Positions 17,162 through 24,689 of a DNA stretch of 64,000 bases are shown here, one piece after another. Below the pieces are notes generated by a model. It did no database searches, was not told the origin of the DNA, and worked only from the letters and a program-made list of their open reading frames with translations. Each line of letters starts with the position of its first letter. Position 1 is the stretch's first letter. Made by a program: the position numbers and the translations under genes. The stretch covers positions 41,679 through 105,678 of the forward strand of contig CADEHE010000015.1 of assembly GCA_902826775.1 (NCBI GenBank), given 5' to 3'. This DNA is from an uncultured Pseudomonadota bacterium (lineage in GTDB: Bacteria > Pseudomonadota > Gammaproteobacteria > Burkholderiales > JALYOK01).

Positions 17162-17815
17162 TCAAGCGGGGGATTGCGGAAAGGTGATAACGCCATGACG
17201 CAGCGCGATGTGCACAAGCTCGGCGGCTGAATTCGCTCCAAGTTTTTGTTTAATCTGTGTTTGGTAGTTCGCAACGGATTTTTGGCTAATACACAGAGCC
17301 CGACTGATCTCCGCCAAGCCTTGCCCCTCGGCCAGCAAGCGGAAGATCTCAAATTCACGTTGCGACAACGCGTCGAGCGGCTCACTCTGGTGGGTGACCC
17401 GCCGTAACGCGATCAACTGCATGACATCTGGACTGAGATATATCCTCTTCTGCGCAACTTGCCTGACCGCGTCAACGATGACATTCGGAGGACAGCTCTT
17501 TGTGACATACCCCCGTGCGCCCGCCTCCATGGAGCGCAGCGCAAACTGCGCGTCCTCATGCATGCTGAACACCAAGATATTGGCATCGGGATCGCGGCTG
17601 AGAATCCGTCGAATCAGCTCTAAACCCCCAGCCCCTTTCATCGACAGATCAATCACAGATACGTCTGGCAAGCTATCGCAAAAACTCTGATAGCCGCGCT
17701 CCGCGCCGTCGGCTTCCGCGACGATCTGGACGTCGCCCTGCTGCTCCAGAAACCGGCGATATCCGGCGCGGACGACCGCATGATCATCTACCAAAAGTAG
17801 CTTCAGTTTGCGCAT
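17162..17815 (-). CDS. NarL/FixJ-family response regulator (ExaE/PedR-like)
   Basis: 217 aa two-component regulator. Receiver domain with the acidic pair D10-D11, phosphorylation site D56 (SVIDLSM) and conserved Lys in YVTKSC; C-terminal LuxR-type helix-turn-helix (LSQREFEIFRLLAEG ... ISQKSVANYQTQIKQKL). It belongs to the class that controls quinoprotein alcohol dehydrogenases in pseudomonads (ExaE, PedR), and the neighbouring histidine kinase (19411-20337) is the natural partner, with a GSDH gene between them. It is a candidate for binding the 13-bp palindromes, since NarL-type regulators bind short inverted repeats; this is inference. Confidence 0.9.
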   Translation of the reverse strand: MRKLKLLLVDDHAVVRAGYRRFLEQQGDVQIVAEADGAERGYQSFCDSLPDVSVIDLSMKGAGGLELIRRILSRDPDANILVFSMHEDAQFALRSMEAGARGYVTKSCPPNVIVDAVRQVAQKRIYLSPDVMQLIALRRVTHQSEPLDALSQREFEIFRLLAEGQGLAEISRALCISQKSVANYQTQIKQKLGANSAAELVHIALRHGVITFPQSPA

Positions 17816-17849
17816 GTGTTTCTCTGTATTACTGACGGCGGCATAGATA

Positions 17850-17863
17850 GCAATACTTGTACC
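17850..17863 (-). promoter_or_regulatory. Weak sigma-54-like promoter before the response regulator
   Basis: On the minus strand the bases read AGGTACAAGTATTGC: GG and GC are separated by exactly ten bases and the -12 box TTGC is perfect, but the -24 box has T and A in place of the usual bases. It would start transcription about 23 bases before the regulator ATG at 17815. Confidence 0.25.
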
Positions 17864-17976
17864 TCTGCGCCAGAGTTAGCGCAAGCGTCATTTCTGCTTG
17901 AGGACTAAAGCATAGCGGCATGCTGACCTTGCGCACTCGGCGCACCAAGCGATGCGTGGCCAACGTCAGAGACACG

Positions 17977-19314
17977 CTAACGTGCGATAAGGCGAAAGAT
18001 TTTTCCGGTTTCGCCATAGGGCCCGAACGTTTCATTGGTCAGAACATATACTTCGCCAAGGCGATCTTCGGTCAATCCGACGATACGACTTTTGACTTGC
18101 AGCGTTCCGGCGTAGGGCCAAAGTTCTCCCTCGCGAGCGCTTGGTGTCGCAACAAAGATCTGCCCCGAGGGCTCCTTGAACGCAGCACTCCAATCGGAAA
18201 AGATCAGTTTCCCGATGAGATCGGGAATGCTGCGCCCTCGGTAGAGCAGCGCTCCGGTTATAGCAGTACCGACGCCTTTAATGCCAAGGACACTTTCGGG
18301 ATGCGACGCTTGCATGTTCGGATACTCCACAACCGGCAGTTCTATGCGCCGGCCGGCGGCGTCCTGCCGCGCGCAATCTTTCGGCGGTTGGCGCGGACGC
18401 AAGCGATCCACGCAGTGCGCGCCTTCCATCAACGGCCAGCCGTAGTTGCCTGGCGCCTTAACGTGATAGGCTGCCTCCCACAAAGTCTCTGCCACAGCCG
18501 TAACGAAAAATCCGCCGCTGCGATCGAAGGCAATTCGGTAGGGATTGCGAAAACCCCAAGCCCATATCTCCTTGCGTCCCCCTCCGTTCGCGAACGGATT
18601 GCCTCGAGGAATCGCATAGTTTGGAAAGCCATGATCGACGTCGATACGCAGCACCTTGCCGAACAGCGATTCGGCATCCTGCGCTAAAGCGTCCCAAGTG
18701 AGCGCTGCGGCGGGCACATCAAAAGCCTCCCAGACCACTTTCTGGCCAATGCCGTGCGATACCCCCCCGTCGCCAAGTCCGATATACAGAAAGCCATCCG
18801 GACCAAATGCCAATGCCCCGCCGTTGTGTTTGCGGCTCGGCCAGTCGACTTCGAGCAGTACTCGCTCGGAGCTAAGATCAGCCTTGCTCAAATCACCCAC
18901 TGCGGTGGAAAGCTCCGAGACCCTGCGGGTATAGTTCCAGCTCTGCGGCGCGCTCGCTCGAAGCGGCGCCGAGTAGCTGACAAACATGCGCCCATTGCGC
19001 GCGAATTCAGGGTGCAGGGCGAACCCGAGCAACCCACGTTCTTCGAAGTTCTGTTCTAACTGCAGCATGCGCGGACGCAAATCCAAGAACGGCTCGCTTT
19101 GCACCTTGCCGTCTGCTGCAAGGACTCGAACCAGACCGTTTTGCTGCACGATCAGTTTGCGATTGCTGCCATCGGCCACTTCTTCCAAGTGGATCGGCGC
19201 AGTTAAGCCCTCCGCGAGCAACTCCAACTCGATCCCAGCAGCGGCAGGATAGACCCATAAGGTCGCCAGAATCGCAATACAAACCTGTGCTAAGCCAATA
19301 ACGCTGTGCTTCAT
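17977..19314 (-). CDS. PQQ-dependent aldose-sugar dehydrogenase family (GSDH), copy 2
   Basis: 445 aa. Start at 19314 (ATGAAGCAC) after TGGAGAAC; a longer in-frame start exists at 19383 but has no signal peptide at its N-terminus. Signal peptide ends YPAAAG. Catalytic His is H163 in KHNGGA, followed by FGPDGFLYIGLGDGG; EIWAWGFRNPYRIAFD gives the PQQ-contact Arg-Asn; GNYGWPLMEG is the usual late motif. It lies between the sensor kinase (96 bases upstream) and the response regulator (161 bases downstream), an arrangement that suggests the product or its substrate is tied to this signalling pair. Confidence 0.9.
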   Translation of the reverse strand: MKHSVIGLAQVCIAILATLWVYPAAAGIELELLAEGLTAPIHLEEVADGSNRKLIVQQNGLVRVLAADGKVQSEPFLDLRPRMLQLEQNFEERGLLGFALHPEFARNGRMFVSYSAPLRASAPQSWNYTRRVSELSTAVGDLSKADLSSERVLLEVDWPSRKHNGGALAFGPDGFLYIGLGDGGVSHGIGQKVVWEAFDVPAAALTWDALAQDAESLFGKVLRIDVDHGFPNYAIPRGNPFANGGGRKEIWAWGFRNPYRIAFDRSGGFFVTAVAETLWEAAYHVKAPGNYGWPLMEGAHCVDRLRPRQPPKDCARQDAAGRRIELPVVEYPNMQASHPESVLGIKGVGTAITGALLYRGRSIPDLIGKLIFSDWSAAFKEPSGQIFVATPSAREGELWPYAGTLQVKSRIVGLTEDRLGEVYVLTNETFGPYGETGKIFRLIAR

Positions 19315-19410
19315 ATGTTCTCCATGCAGATACAGTCGACCGTCGGCCGGACAGCGAACGCGATTGTGGCCCGATCTATACACAAACCAAGAAAGATTTT
19401 GAAGTATGCA

Positions 19411-20337
19411 TCAATCCTTGTAGCGCATAAGAGGAATGGCAATCGCGATGTGAGTCCCACCGTGACGGCCGCGCCCGAGTTGCATCGAACCACCGAGCGC
19501 ACGGACCCGCTCGCGCATGCCGAGAATACCCAACCCGCTTGCGCCGGTTTCGCTTTCTATGCCGCGGCCATCGTCTTCTATCGTCAGCGTAACCGCTGTC
19601 TCGCTGCGGCGTAATGCCACTGCAGCCTTTCGCGCATCAGCGTGCTTGGCGATATTTGTTAGCCCCTCTTGTACTAAGCGGTATAAGGCGATGTTGATCT
19701 GCTCGCCGCAGTCTCCCAATGAAGCATCCGTAGTTAACTCGCAAGGCACACGGTGCCGCTGTTGCCAAGTTTCTACATGGGTACGCAGCGCCGCGCTCAG
19801 TCCCAACCCATCCAGGGTATCGGGTCGCAGCTTGCGCAGCAACGAACGCACATCTCCGTACATGCGCTCCGCGGTCTCCGAAATCGCTTCGGCGCACGCT
19901 AGAGCAGTTTGGTCTTGATGCCTCACTTTAGCTGCAATCGTGCTCGCATCTACTTTGATGGCCGTCAAGCACTGGCCCAGCTCGTCATGCAGCTCCCTTG
20001 CCAAGTCGCGCCGCTCGATTTCTTGAACTTGGAAGAGCTCCTTAATTAACGATTGGTTTTGTGCGAGGAGACGCTCCGTCTCGCTCTGCGCCGCAACGCG
20101 CATTGCCACCTCGCGCCGCGATTCGCGCAAGCGTTGAAAGGAAAACCACCCCAAACCGATCGATAGCGCCAGGAATGCATGAGTAAGTTCATCAATCTGC
20201 CAAAGCTCATAGGGGCGCAGCCAAGCGGCGAGCCGCTCGCTCAGTTCAATTCTGGCCGCAACAAGGAAGACCAGCACGCTTGCGGCGAAAATAGCCAGCA
20301 ACTCAACGCGAATGGTGATCCGCTTCTTCGGAGACAT
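19411..20337 (-). CDS. Membrane sensor histidine kinase (NarX/UhpB type)
   Basis: 308 aa from ATG 20337. Two hydrophobic segments (about residues 12-30 and 52-66) with a short loop of about 20 residues between them leave almost no periplasmic sensor domain. A coiled-coil (70-105) leads to the HisKA_3 box ERRDLARELHDELGQ with phospho-acceptor H117. The ATPase domain has an N box-like region, EDDGRGIE and GLGILGMRERV. Longer in-frame starts overlap the TonB-receptor gene and encode nothing recognisable. Small loop size suggests it senses something within the membrane or through a partner. It is 49 bases after the TonB receptor and precedes GSDH copy 2 and the regulator. Confidence 0.9.
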   Translation of the reverse strand: MSPKKRITIRVELLAIFAASVLVFLVAARIELSERLAAWLRPYELWQIDELTHAFLALSIGLGWFSFQRLRESRREVAMRVAAQSETERLLAQNQSLIKELFQVQEIERRDLARELHDELGQCLTAIKVDASTIAAKVRHQDQTALACAEAISETAERMYGDVRSLLRKLRPDTLDGLGLSAALRTHVETWQQRHRVPCELTTDASLGDCGEQINIALYRLVQEGLTNIAKHADARKAAVALRRSETAVTLTIEDDGRGIESETGASGLGILGMRERVRALGGSMQLGRGRHGGTHIAIAIPLMRYKD

Positions 20338-20386
20338 ATTGCGCGCCCAATTCGTGTTTGCCACACTGGCGAACGGCGCCGAACGA

Positions 20387-22357
20387 CTAAAACTCGGCGC
20401 GCGCATCCAGCCTGAAGCGCCGCTCCAAACTCTCGAAACCATGAAATACTTGATAATCCTTGTCGAACACATTGTCGACGCTGAGCGTGATGCTGGCCAC
20501 ATCGAGTTTGATTCGCCAAGACGCGTCGACGGTTGTGTACCCGCCCTTGCGAATGTCAATGCCGGCGAAAGCTTGAGGCTGATCGATCCGGTCTCCCTCG
20601 TACACCGCTCGTGCCGTAAATGAATGTCGCGGATTCGGTTCAAAAGTTGCGCCAATTGACATCTTGCGCTCCGGCCGATTGGCTAGTTGCTCCAGGCCGT
20701 CGCGCACGTTTAGGTCAAACAGCGTTAGCCCTCCCTCGACCGACCACTTCTCCCCTAGTTGGGCCCGCACGCTGGATTCGATTCCCTTGGAAACGATTGT
20801 TCCGCGGTTCGTCAAAGCGATTCCGACTAGGGAGCTGGGGTCGGCCACCAAATCCACCATATTGCGATAGTCCACTCTGAACGCAGTAAGTTGGAATCTA
20901 GCGCGAGTCCCAAGACGCTGCTCCCACCCCAACTCAAAATTGCGGCTGCGCTCAGGCTCCAGCTTCCTGTTGCCGACCAAGAAATTACCCAAAGCAAAAA
21001 AACTTGGCGCCTTGAACCCGCGGCTGTAGCTCGCTCTGAGTTTGGTCTTCTCGTTTGGATGCGTCCATACAGCGCCCACATGGGGCGTGACCTGCGTTTC
21101 ACGTTCCAAGTCGAACTGTTCGCTGAGGCCGAATGCTGGTGCCTCGAGCGAGCCATCGCCATCGAACGAATCGTAGCGTGCGCCGAGTTGGATCGAAAAC
21201 CGCGAACTCGGCGCCACGCTAGTTTCTACGAAGAACGATTGCGTGTCGCGATTCAATTGGGTGAGTCCGGCTGCAAGGCCGATCAAATCTTCATCCAGCG
21301 TTCCATCCTCCTTTTGGAGCTCGGCGCCGACCGCGACGTTCACCAGATCGCCGAACGATTTGCGTACGGTGACTTGGACCGAACGCCGATCGTAGTCGGT
21401 ATCGTCCGTGCGCTCAGGCACCGGCTGCGCGGCCGGCGTAATCGGGAGAACTGCAGGTGTGGCCGACTCCTCTTCCCGCTTGAACAACGACAGCTTTGTT
21501 TCGACGCGAATTTTCTGTTCGTCCCCGAGCGCGAACCCGAGCCCTGCAATGGTGTCACGCGACTGCTTGGATTCCAGATCGCGGTTGAGCGCGAATAACT
21601 CTCCGCCGCTGCCATCAGGGAACGACTCACTCTTGCGGCGAGCATGCCGCAGTGTAAGGTCGACAGCGGCGTTCTTCGACGGTGTGAACTTCACAGATGC
21701 ACCGACAGTGTTTAAACGCTGATACGCTTCCTCTTCGCTGTGTTTGCCAGCTGCTTCATGGCCCGCGGTGAAAGAATAGCGCACGGCTTCGCTGCCTCCG
21801 CCCACACTGGCCCCGCCTCGCAAATAACCAAACTCGCCCACGCCGGCATGCAACGCCGCCTTGGGCTTGCCCGCCACCGCTTGCTTGGTAACGATGTTGA
21901 GAACGCCGGCTAACGCCTCACCGCCATGCACCGCCGAGCCCGGACCGCGCAGCACCTCGATTCGCTCGATGCTCGCAAGGTCGATCTCTGACAGATCGAA
22001 TGTGCTTCCGCGCGTGGTCGTCGCGTCGTTGACGCGGATGCCGTCAATCAGTATCAGCAGATGGCTTTGCTCCGCGCCGCGCACATAAACAGAAGAAAAG
22101 CCGCCTGCTTTGCCAACTTGGTCCACATGGATACCCACCGCTGTACCTAGCGCTTCTTTAGTCGAGGCGGGATTATTGCGGCGTAACTCCTCACCAGTAA
22201 TGATGGTAACACTCTGTGCTAAGCCGGAAGGGGTGTTCGGTAAACGTGACGCGGACACCACCAAGCCTTCCCCTTCATAAACTGGCGCACTTGGTTGCTG
22301 TGCGGAAAGTTCCGACGCCGCTAACAACACAGCTCCAGCAACGTAGGTACGGTGCAT
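20387..22357 (-). CDS. TonB-dependent outer-membrane receptor, BtuB-like
   Basis: 656 aa from ATG 22357, preceded by GGAGGAGAAAGACCT. Signal peptide ends ELSAQQ. A short TonB-box region is followed by the plug domain (RLPNTPSGLAQSVTIITGEEL, GSAVHGGEALAGVLNI) and a 22-strand barrel ending in Phe (DARAEF), as expected for BAM-dependent insertion. Size and plug are like the BtuB/PqqU group rather than large siderophore receptors. It stands between cytochrome c/GSDH and the sensor kinase. Because no PQQ synthesis genes are nearby, import of PQQ, a metal complex or the dehydrogenase substrate are all reasonable; the ligand cannot be read from the sequence. Confidence 0.92.
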   Translation of the reverse strand: MHRTYVAGAVLLAASELSAQQPSAPVYEGEGLVVSASRLPNTPSGLAQSVTIITGEELRRNNPASTKEALGTAVGIHVDQVGKAGGFSSVYVRGAEQSHLLILIDGIRVNDATTTRGSTFDLSEIDLASIERIEVLRGPGSAVHGGEALAGVLNIVTKQAVAGKPKAALHAGVGEFGYLRGGASVGGGSEAVRYSFTAGHEAAGKHSEEEAYQRLNTVGASVKFTPSKNAAVDLTLRHARRKSESFPDGSGGELFALNRDLESKQSRDTIAGLGFALGDEQKIRVETKLSLFKREEESATPAVLPITPAAQPVPERTDDTDYDRRSVQVTVRKSFGDLVNVAVGAELQKEDGTLDEDLIGLAAGLTQLNRDTQSFFVETSVAPSSRFSIQLGARYDSFDGDGSLEAPAFGLSEQFDLERETQVTPHVGAVWTHPNEKTKLRASYSRGFKAPSFFALGNFLVGNRKLEPERSRNFELGWEQRLGTRARFQLTAFRVDYRNMVDLVADPSSLVGIALTNRGTIVSKGIESSVRAQLGEKWSVEGGLTLFDLNVRDGLEQLANRPERKMSIGATFEPNPRHSFTARAVYEGDRIDQPQAFAGIDIRKGGYTTVDASWRIKLDVASITLSVDNVFDKDYQVFHGFESLERRFRLDARAEF

Positions 22358-22513
22358 AGGTCTTTCTCCTCCGATTGGATTAAGCCGGCGCGCCGTGCGC
22401 ACCGCATTGCTATGCCGACGGCGCCGGCCTGAACAACGGTGATTTGTATACTACCTTGCTTCGGCTTGGATGGCCCAACGCGCGCCGCTAGGCGGAAAAA
22501 CAGGGCGCCAAAC

Positions 22514-22864
22514 CTAGTTCGAGAAATCCTTGCTCATCACGAACACGGCAACGCCTTGCAGCTGCTTCTCCGAGTACTGTTCCTTGAACGACGGCATGCC
22601 ACGGAATCCATTGGTCACCCGATCAAGGACGAACTCGGGCGTGTAGCGCGCTGGGCTCAGCTTTGGCGCCTTGCCAGGATAAGCGGCTTTACCATGGCAG
22701 AACTTACAGATCTGTCCGAACACCTCTTTGCCCAGTTGAACGTACTCCGGATTATTTAGCAGCTCCGCTGGGAAAGGAGGCAGTTCGTCTTCAGCTGATG
22801 CAGGCACAAGCAGCGCGCTCGCCAGAGCGCCAAGCAACGCATATCGAAATTGAGTTCTTTTCAT
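22514..22864 (-). CDS. Small periplasmic cytochrome c
   Basis: 116 aa from ATG 22864 (MKRTQF); the ATG at 22873 is in frame but only one base from GAGG, so the inner start is preferred. Signal peptide ends VPASAE. Canonical haem site CKFCH in GQICKFCHG, axial Met probably in RGMPSFKEQ, C-terminal helix KQLQGVAVFVMSKDF. It follows GSDH copy 3 (hairpin in between) and precedes the TonB receptor, so it is a likely electron acceptor for the GSDH enzyme. Confidence 0.88.
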   Translation of the reverse strand: MKRTQFRYALLGALASALLVPASAEDELPPFPAELLNNPEYVQLGKEVFGQICKFCHGKAAYPGKAPKLSPARYTPEFVLDRVTNGFRGMPSFKEQYSEKQLQGVAVFVMSKDFSN

Positions 22865-22908
22865 TTCATTCATTCCTCACGACGCGACATTGTCAACGCG
22901 ACAAACAC

Positions 22909-22936
22909 ACGGCGGGCCATATTGCTGGCCCGCCGT
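22909..22936 (-). terminator. Perfect hairpin between GSDH copy 3 and the cytochrome
   Basis: Ten-base-pair perfect stem ACGGCGGGCC / GGCCCGCCGT with an 8-base loop. On the minus strand it is followed by GTGTTTG, without a full T-run. It may be a partial terminator or an mRNA stabiliser that sets the ratio of GSDH to cytochrome. Confidence 0.55.
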
Positions 22937-22990
22937 GCTTCACAACGCCGTTGTGTCGCCGCGAGTTTACTCGCGGAATTGAATGGGGTG

Positions 22991-24283
22991 TTACGGAACG
23001 ATTTTGTAGATCTTGTCTTGCTCGCCGTTCGGGCCGCGCGAGCGGGTGCCCATGACGTAAACGTTGCCTTGATTATCTTGACCGAACCCTAAGATGAAAT
23101 CTTTGAAGTCCGGCATATTAGTCACCTTCACATTTTCTTTGGCCCATTTGCCGCCCGACTGCTTTCCAGCGAACAGCACGCCCTGCGCCACCTGGAAGGA
23201 TTTACTCCAGTCGCCGAAGAAATAGACGCCGTCCCAGGCTTTGTGCGGACCGCGGTACACGTAGCCTCCAGTGATGGAAATACCCTCGCAGTCACCTTTG
23301 GCAGCGAAGTCTGGATTCGAGCAATTCTTGTACTCGATAATGGGATCGATCATGCCGGTCTTATCGCAAGTGGCCGGATGTTTGTTGGGGTTCACATAGT
23401 CGAAGCAATGCGTGGCCTCCATCGCACGCCAGCCGAAATTCCCGCCTTTGGTGACAATGTCGACTTCTTCGAAGCTGTTCTGTTGCACATCGCCGCAAAA
23501 CAGTTCCTTGTTGCCGCCCATATCGAAGCCGCAACGCCACGGATTGCGAAAACCTAGCGCCCAGATCTCAGGGGCATAGTCTTTCTTGCCTACAAACGGG
23601 TTGTCTTTCGGCACGCTATAGGGTTCGCCGTTGACATCGATGCGCAGCATCTTGCCGTGCAAATCCGCTTTGTCCTGACCGTTACCCGTGGTCACGTTGT
23701 GACCGATCCCCCAGTCGTTGGCATAGCCGCCATCACCGGTCGAGACATATAGCATGCCGTCCGGACCGAACGCGATCCACATGCCGTTGTGATTGAACTG
23801 CGGCCAATCGATCTGCAGCACATGGCGCTCGTAGTTTGGGTCGGCCTTGTTCGGGTCATCCTTGGAAACTCGCATCTCCGAAACCGTGTTCGTGTGCGCG
23901 TACCAAAGTTGTTTGCCGAGATCGGCGTCACCGCGCAACTGGCTCGTGTACGAAATATAGAACTTGCCGGTCTTCTTGAAGTCAGGTGGGAACGCCAAGC
24001 CCAACAACCCTTCCTCATCGAATTCCCACTTGAGCGGCGGCAGTTTGTGTTTGATGTTCAGGAAATCCCCTTCCATCAATTTGCCGTCAGCGCCCAGAAT
24101 CTTGATCGTGCCGCTTTGCTCGACGATGAACTTGCGATCATCGCCTGGCGGCGAAACCATGGTCATCGGATGATTCAACCCTTCGGCCACGACTTCCAGC
24201 TTAACGTCCAAAGCATTGGCCGCTTGCGATACCAGCGCTGCACATGCAAACGCTGTCAATGTACTCGCGAAACGTGATAGCAC
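22991..24283 (-). CDS. PQQ-dependent sugar dehydrogenase family (GSDH), copy 3
   Basis: 430 aa. Starts at GTG 24283, chosen because AAGGAGG lies nine bases before it and the signal peptide (LSRFASTLTAFACAA ... ANALD) begins there. Catalytic His H165 is in NHNGMWIAFGPDG: the usual Asn-Gly-Gly is Asn-Gly-Met, a change next to the active-site His. EIWALGFRNPWRCGFD and GDVQQNSFEEVD are conserved. There are at least six cysteines in the mature protein, more than in copies 1 and 2. It leads a minus-strand operon and has a sigma-54 promoter about 110 bases upstream. Substrate unknown. Confidence 0.9.
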   Translation of the reverse strand: MLSRFASTLTAFACAALVSQAANALDVKLEVVAEGLNHPMTMVSPPGDDRKFIVEQSGTIKILGADGKLMEGDFLNIKHKLPPLKWEFDEEGLLGLAFPPDFKKTGKFYISYTSQLRGDADLGKQLWYAHTNTVSEMRVSKDDPNKADPNYERHVLQIDWPQFNHNGMWIAFGPDGMLYVSTGDGGYANDWGIGHNVTTGNGQDKADLHGKMLRIDVNGEPYSVPKDNPFVGKKDYAPEIWALGFRNPWRCGFDMGGNKELFCGDVQQNSFEEVDIVTKGGNFGWRAMEATHCFDYVNPNKHPATCDKTGMIDPIIEYKNCSNPDFAAKGDCEGISITGGYVYRGPHKAWDGVYFFGDWSKSFQVAQGVLFAGKQSGGKWAKENVKVTNMPDFKDFILGFGQDNQGNVYVMGTRSRGPNGEQDKIYKIVP

Positions 24284-24407
24284 GGCTACTTCCTCCTTAT
24301 TGAGTTCTCCGATAGTGCGCGGCGCACTCATGTATTCGCCGAGTGTCCGCGAGAGCCGAACGTGGCTCTGCCCCTGTCGAGGTTTGCGCCTCAACTGAAT
24401 AACCCAT

Positions 24408-24422
24408 GCAAGCGATATGCCA
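24408..24422 (-). promoter_or_regulatory. Sigma-54 promoter for the GSDH copy 3 operon
   Basis: Minus strand reads TGGCATATCGCTTGC, followed by A: -24 TGGCA and -12 TTGCA with ten bases between GG and GC, as the sigma-54 consensus requires. The predicted start of transcription is near 24396, about 110 bases before the GTG start. Confidence 0.72.
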
Positions 24423-24535
24423 TCAGAGGGATTAGACCCAGAGAACCGCACTATTCAGTCTCACCGAAGATGAATGCCTCGCAATTCAATCTCAGCGTCG
24501 CCCCCTCCAGAATAGGTTAATCACAACCATATTGG

Positions 24536-24551
24536 GTGGCTATGAACAACC
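24536..24551. promoter_or_regulatory. Probable activator site A for the sigma-54 regulator
   Basis: GTGGCTATGAACAACC. The same motif with three transitions (GTGGTTACGAACAGCC) occurs at 34950, upstream of the sigma-54 promoter of the NtrC-type regulator gene. Site A lies 52 bp upstream of the plus-strand -24 box and 114 bp upstream of the minus-strand one, a normal range for an upstream activator site. ACAACCAT inside it is repeated 23 bp away at 24523. The remainder of the gap 24284-24689 shows no gene. Confidence 0.5.
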
Positions 24552-24602
24552 ATGTTTCGCCAACTCAAGCCCAATTCATTGCTAGAAGGCACACCTTTGC
24601 CG

Positions 24603-24617
24603 TGGCCCGAATCTTGC
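24603..24617 (+). promoter_or_regulatory. Sigma-54 promoter for the lipoprotein-TonB operon
   Basis: TGGCCCGAATCTTGC: -24 TGG and -12 TTGC at the exact GG-N10-GC spacing. Transcription would start near 24629, about 60 bases before the ATG at 24690. Confidence 0.72.
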
Positions 24618-24689
24618 GGGTTACTGAAACATAAAAAATAGCTCGGAGGAATCGGTGGAAGCCCCTAGCGGCTCGCCGCCGCTTTTGGT

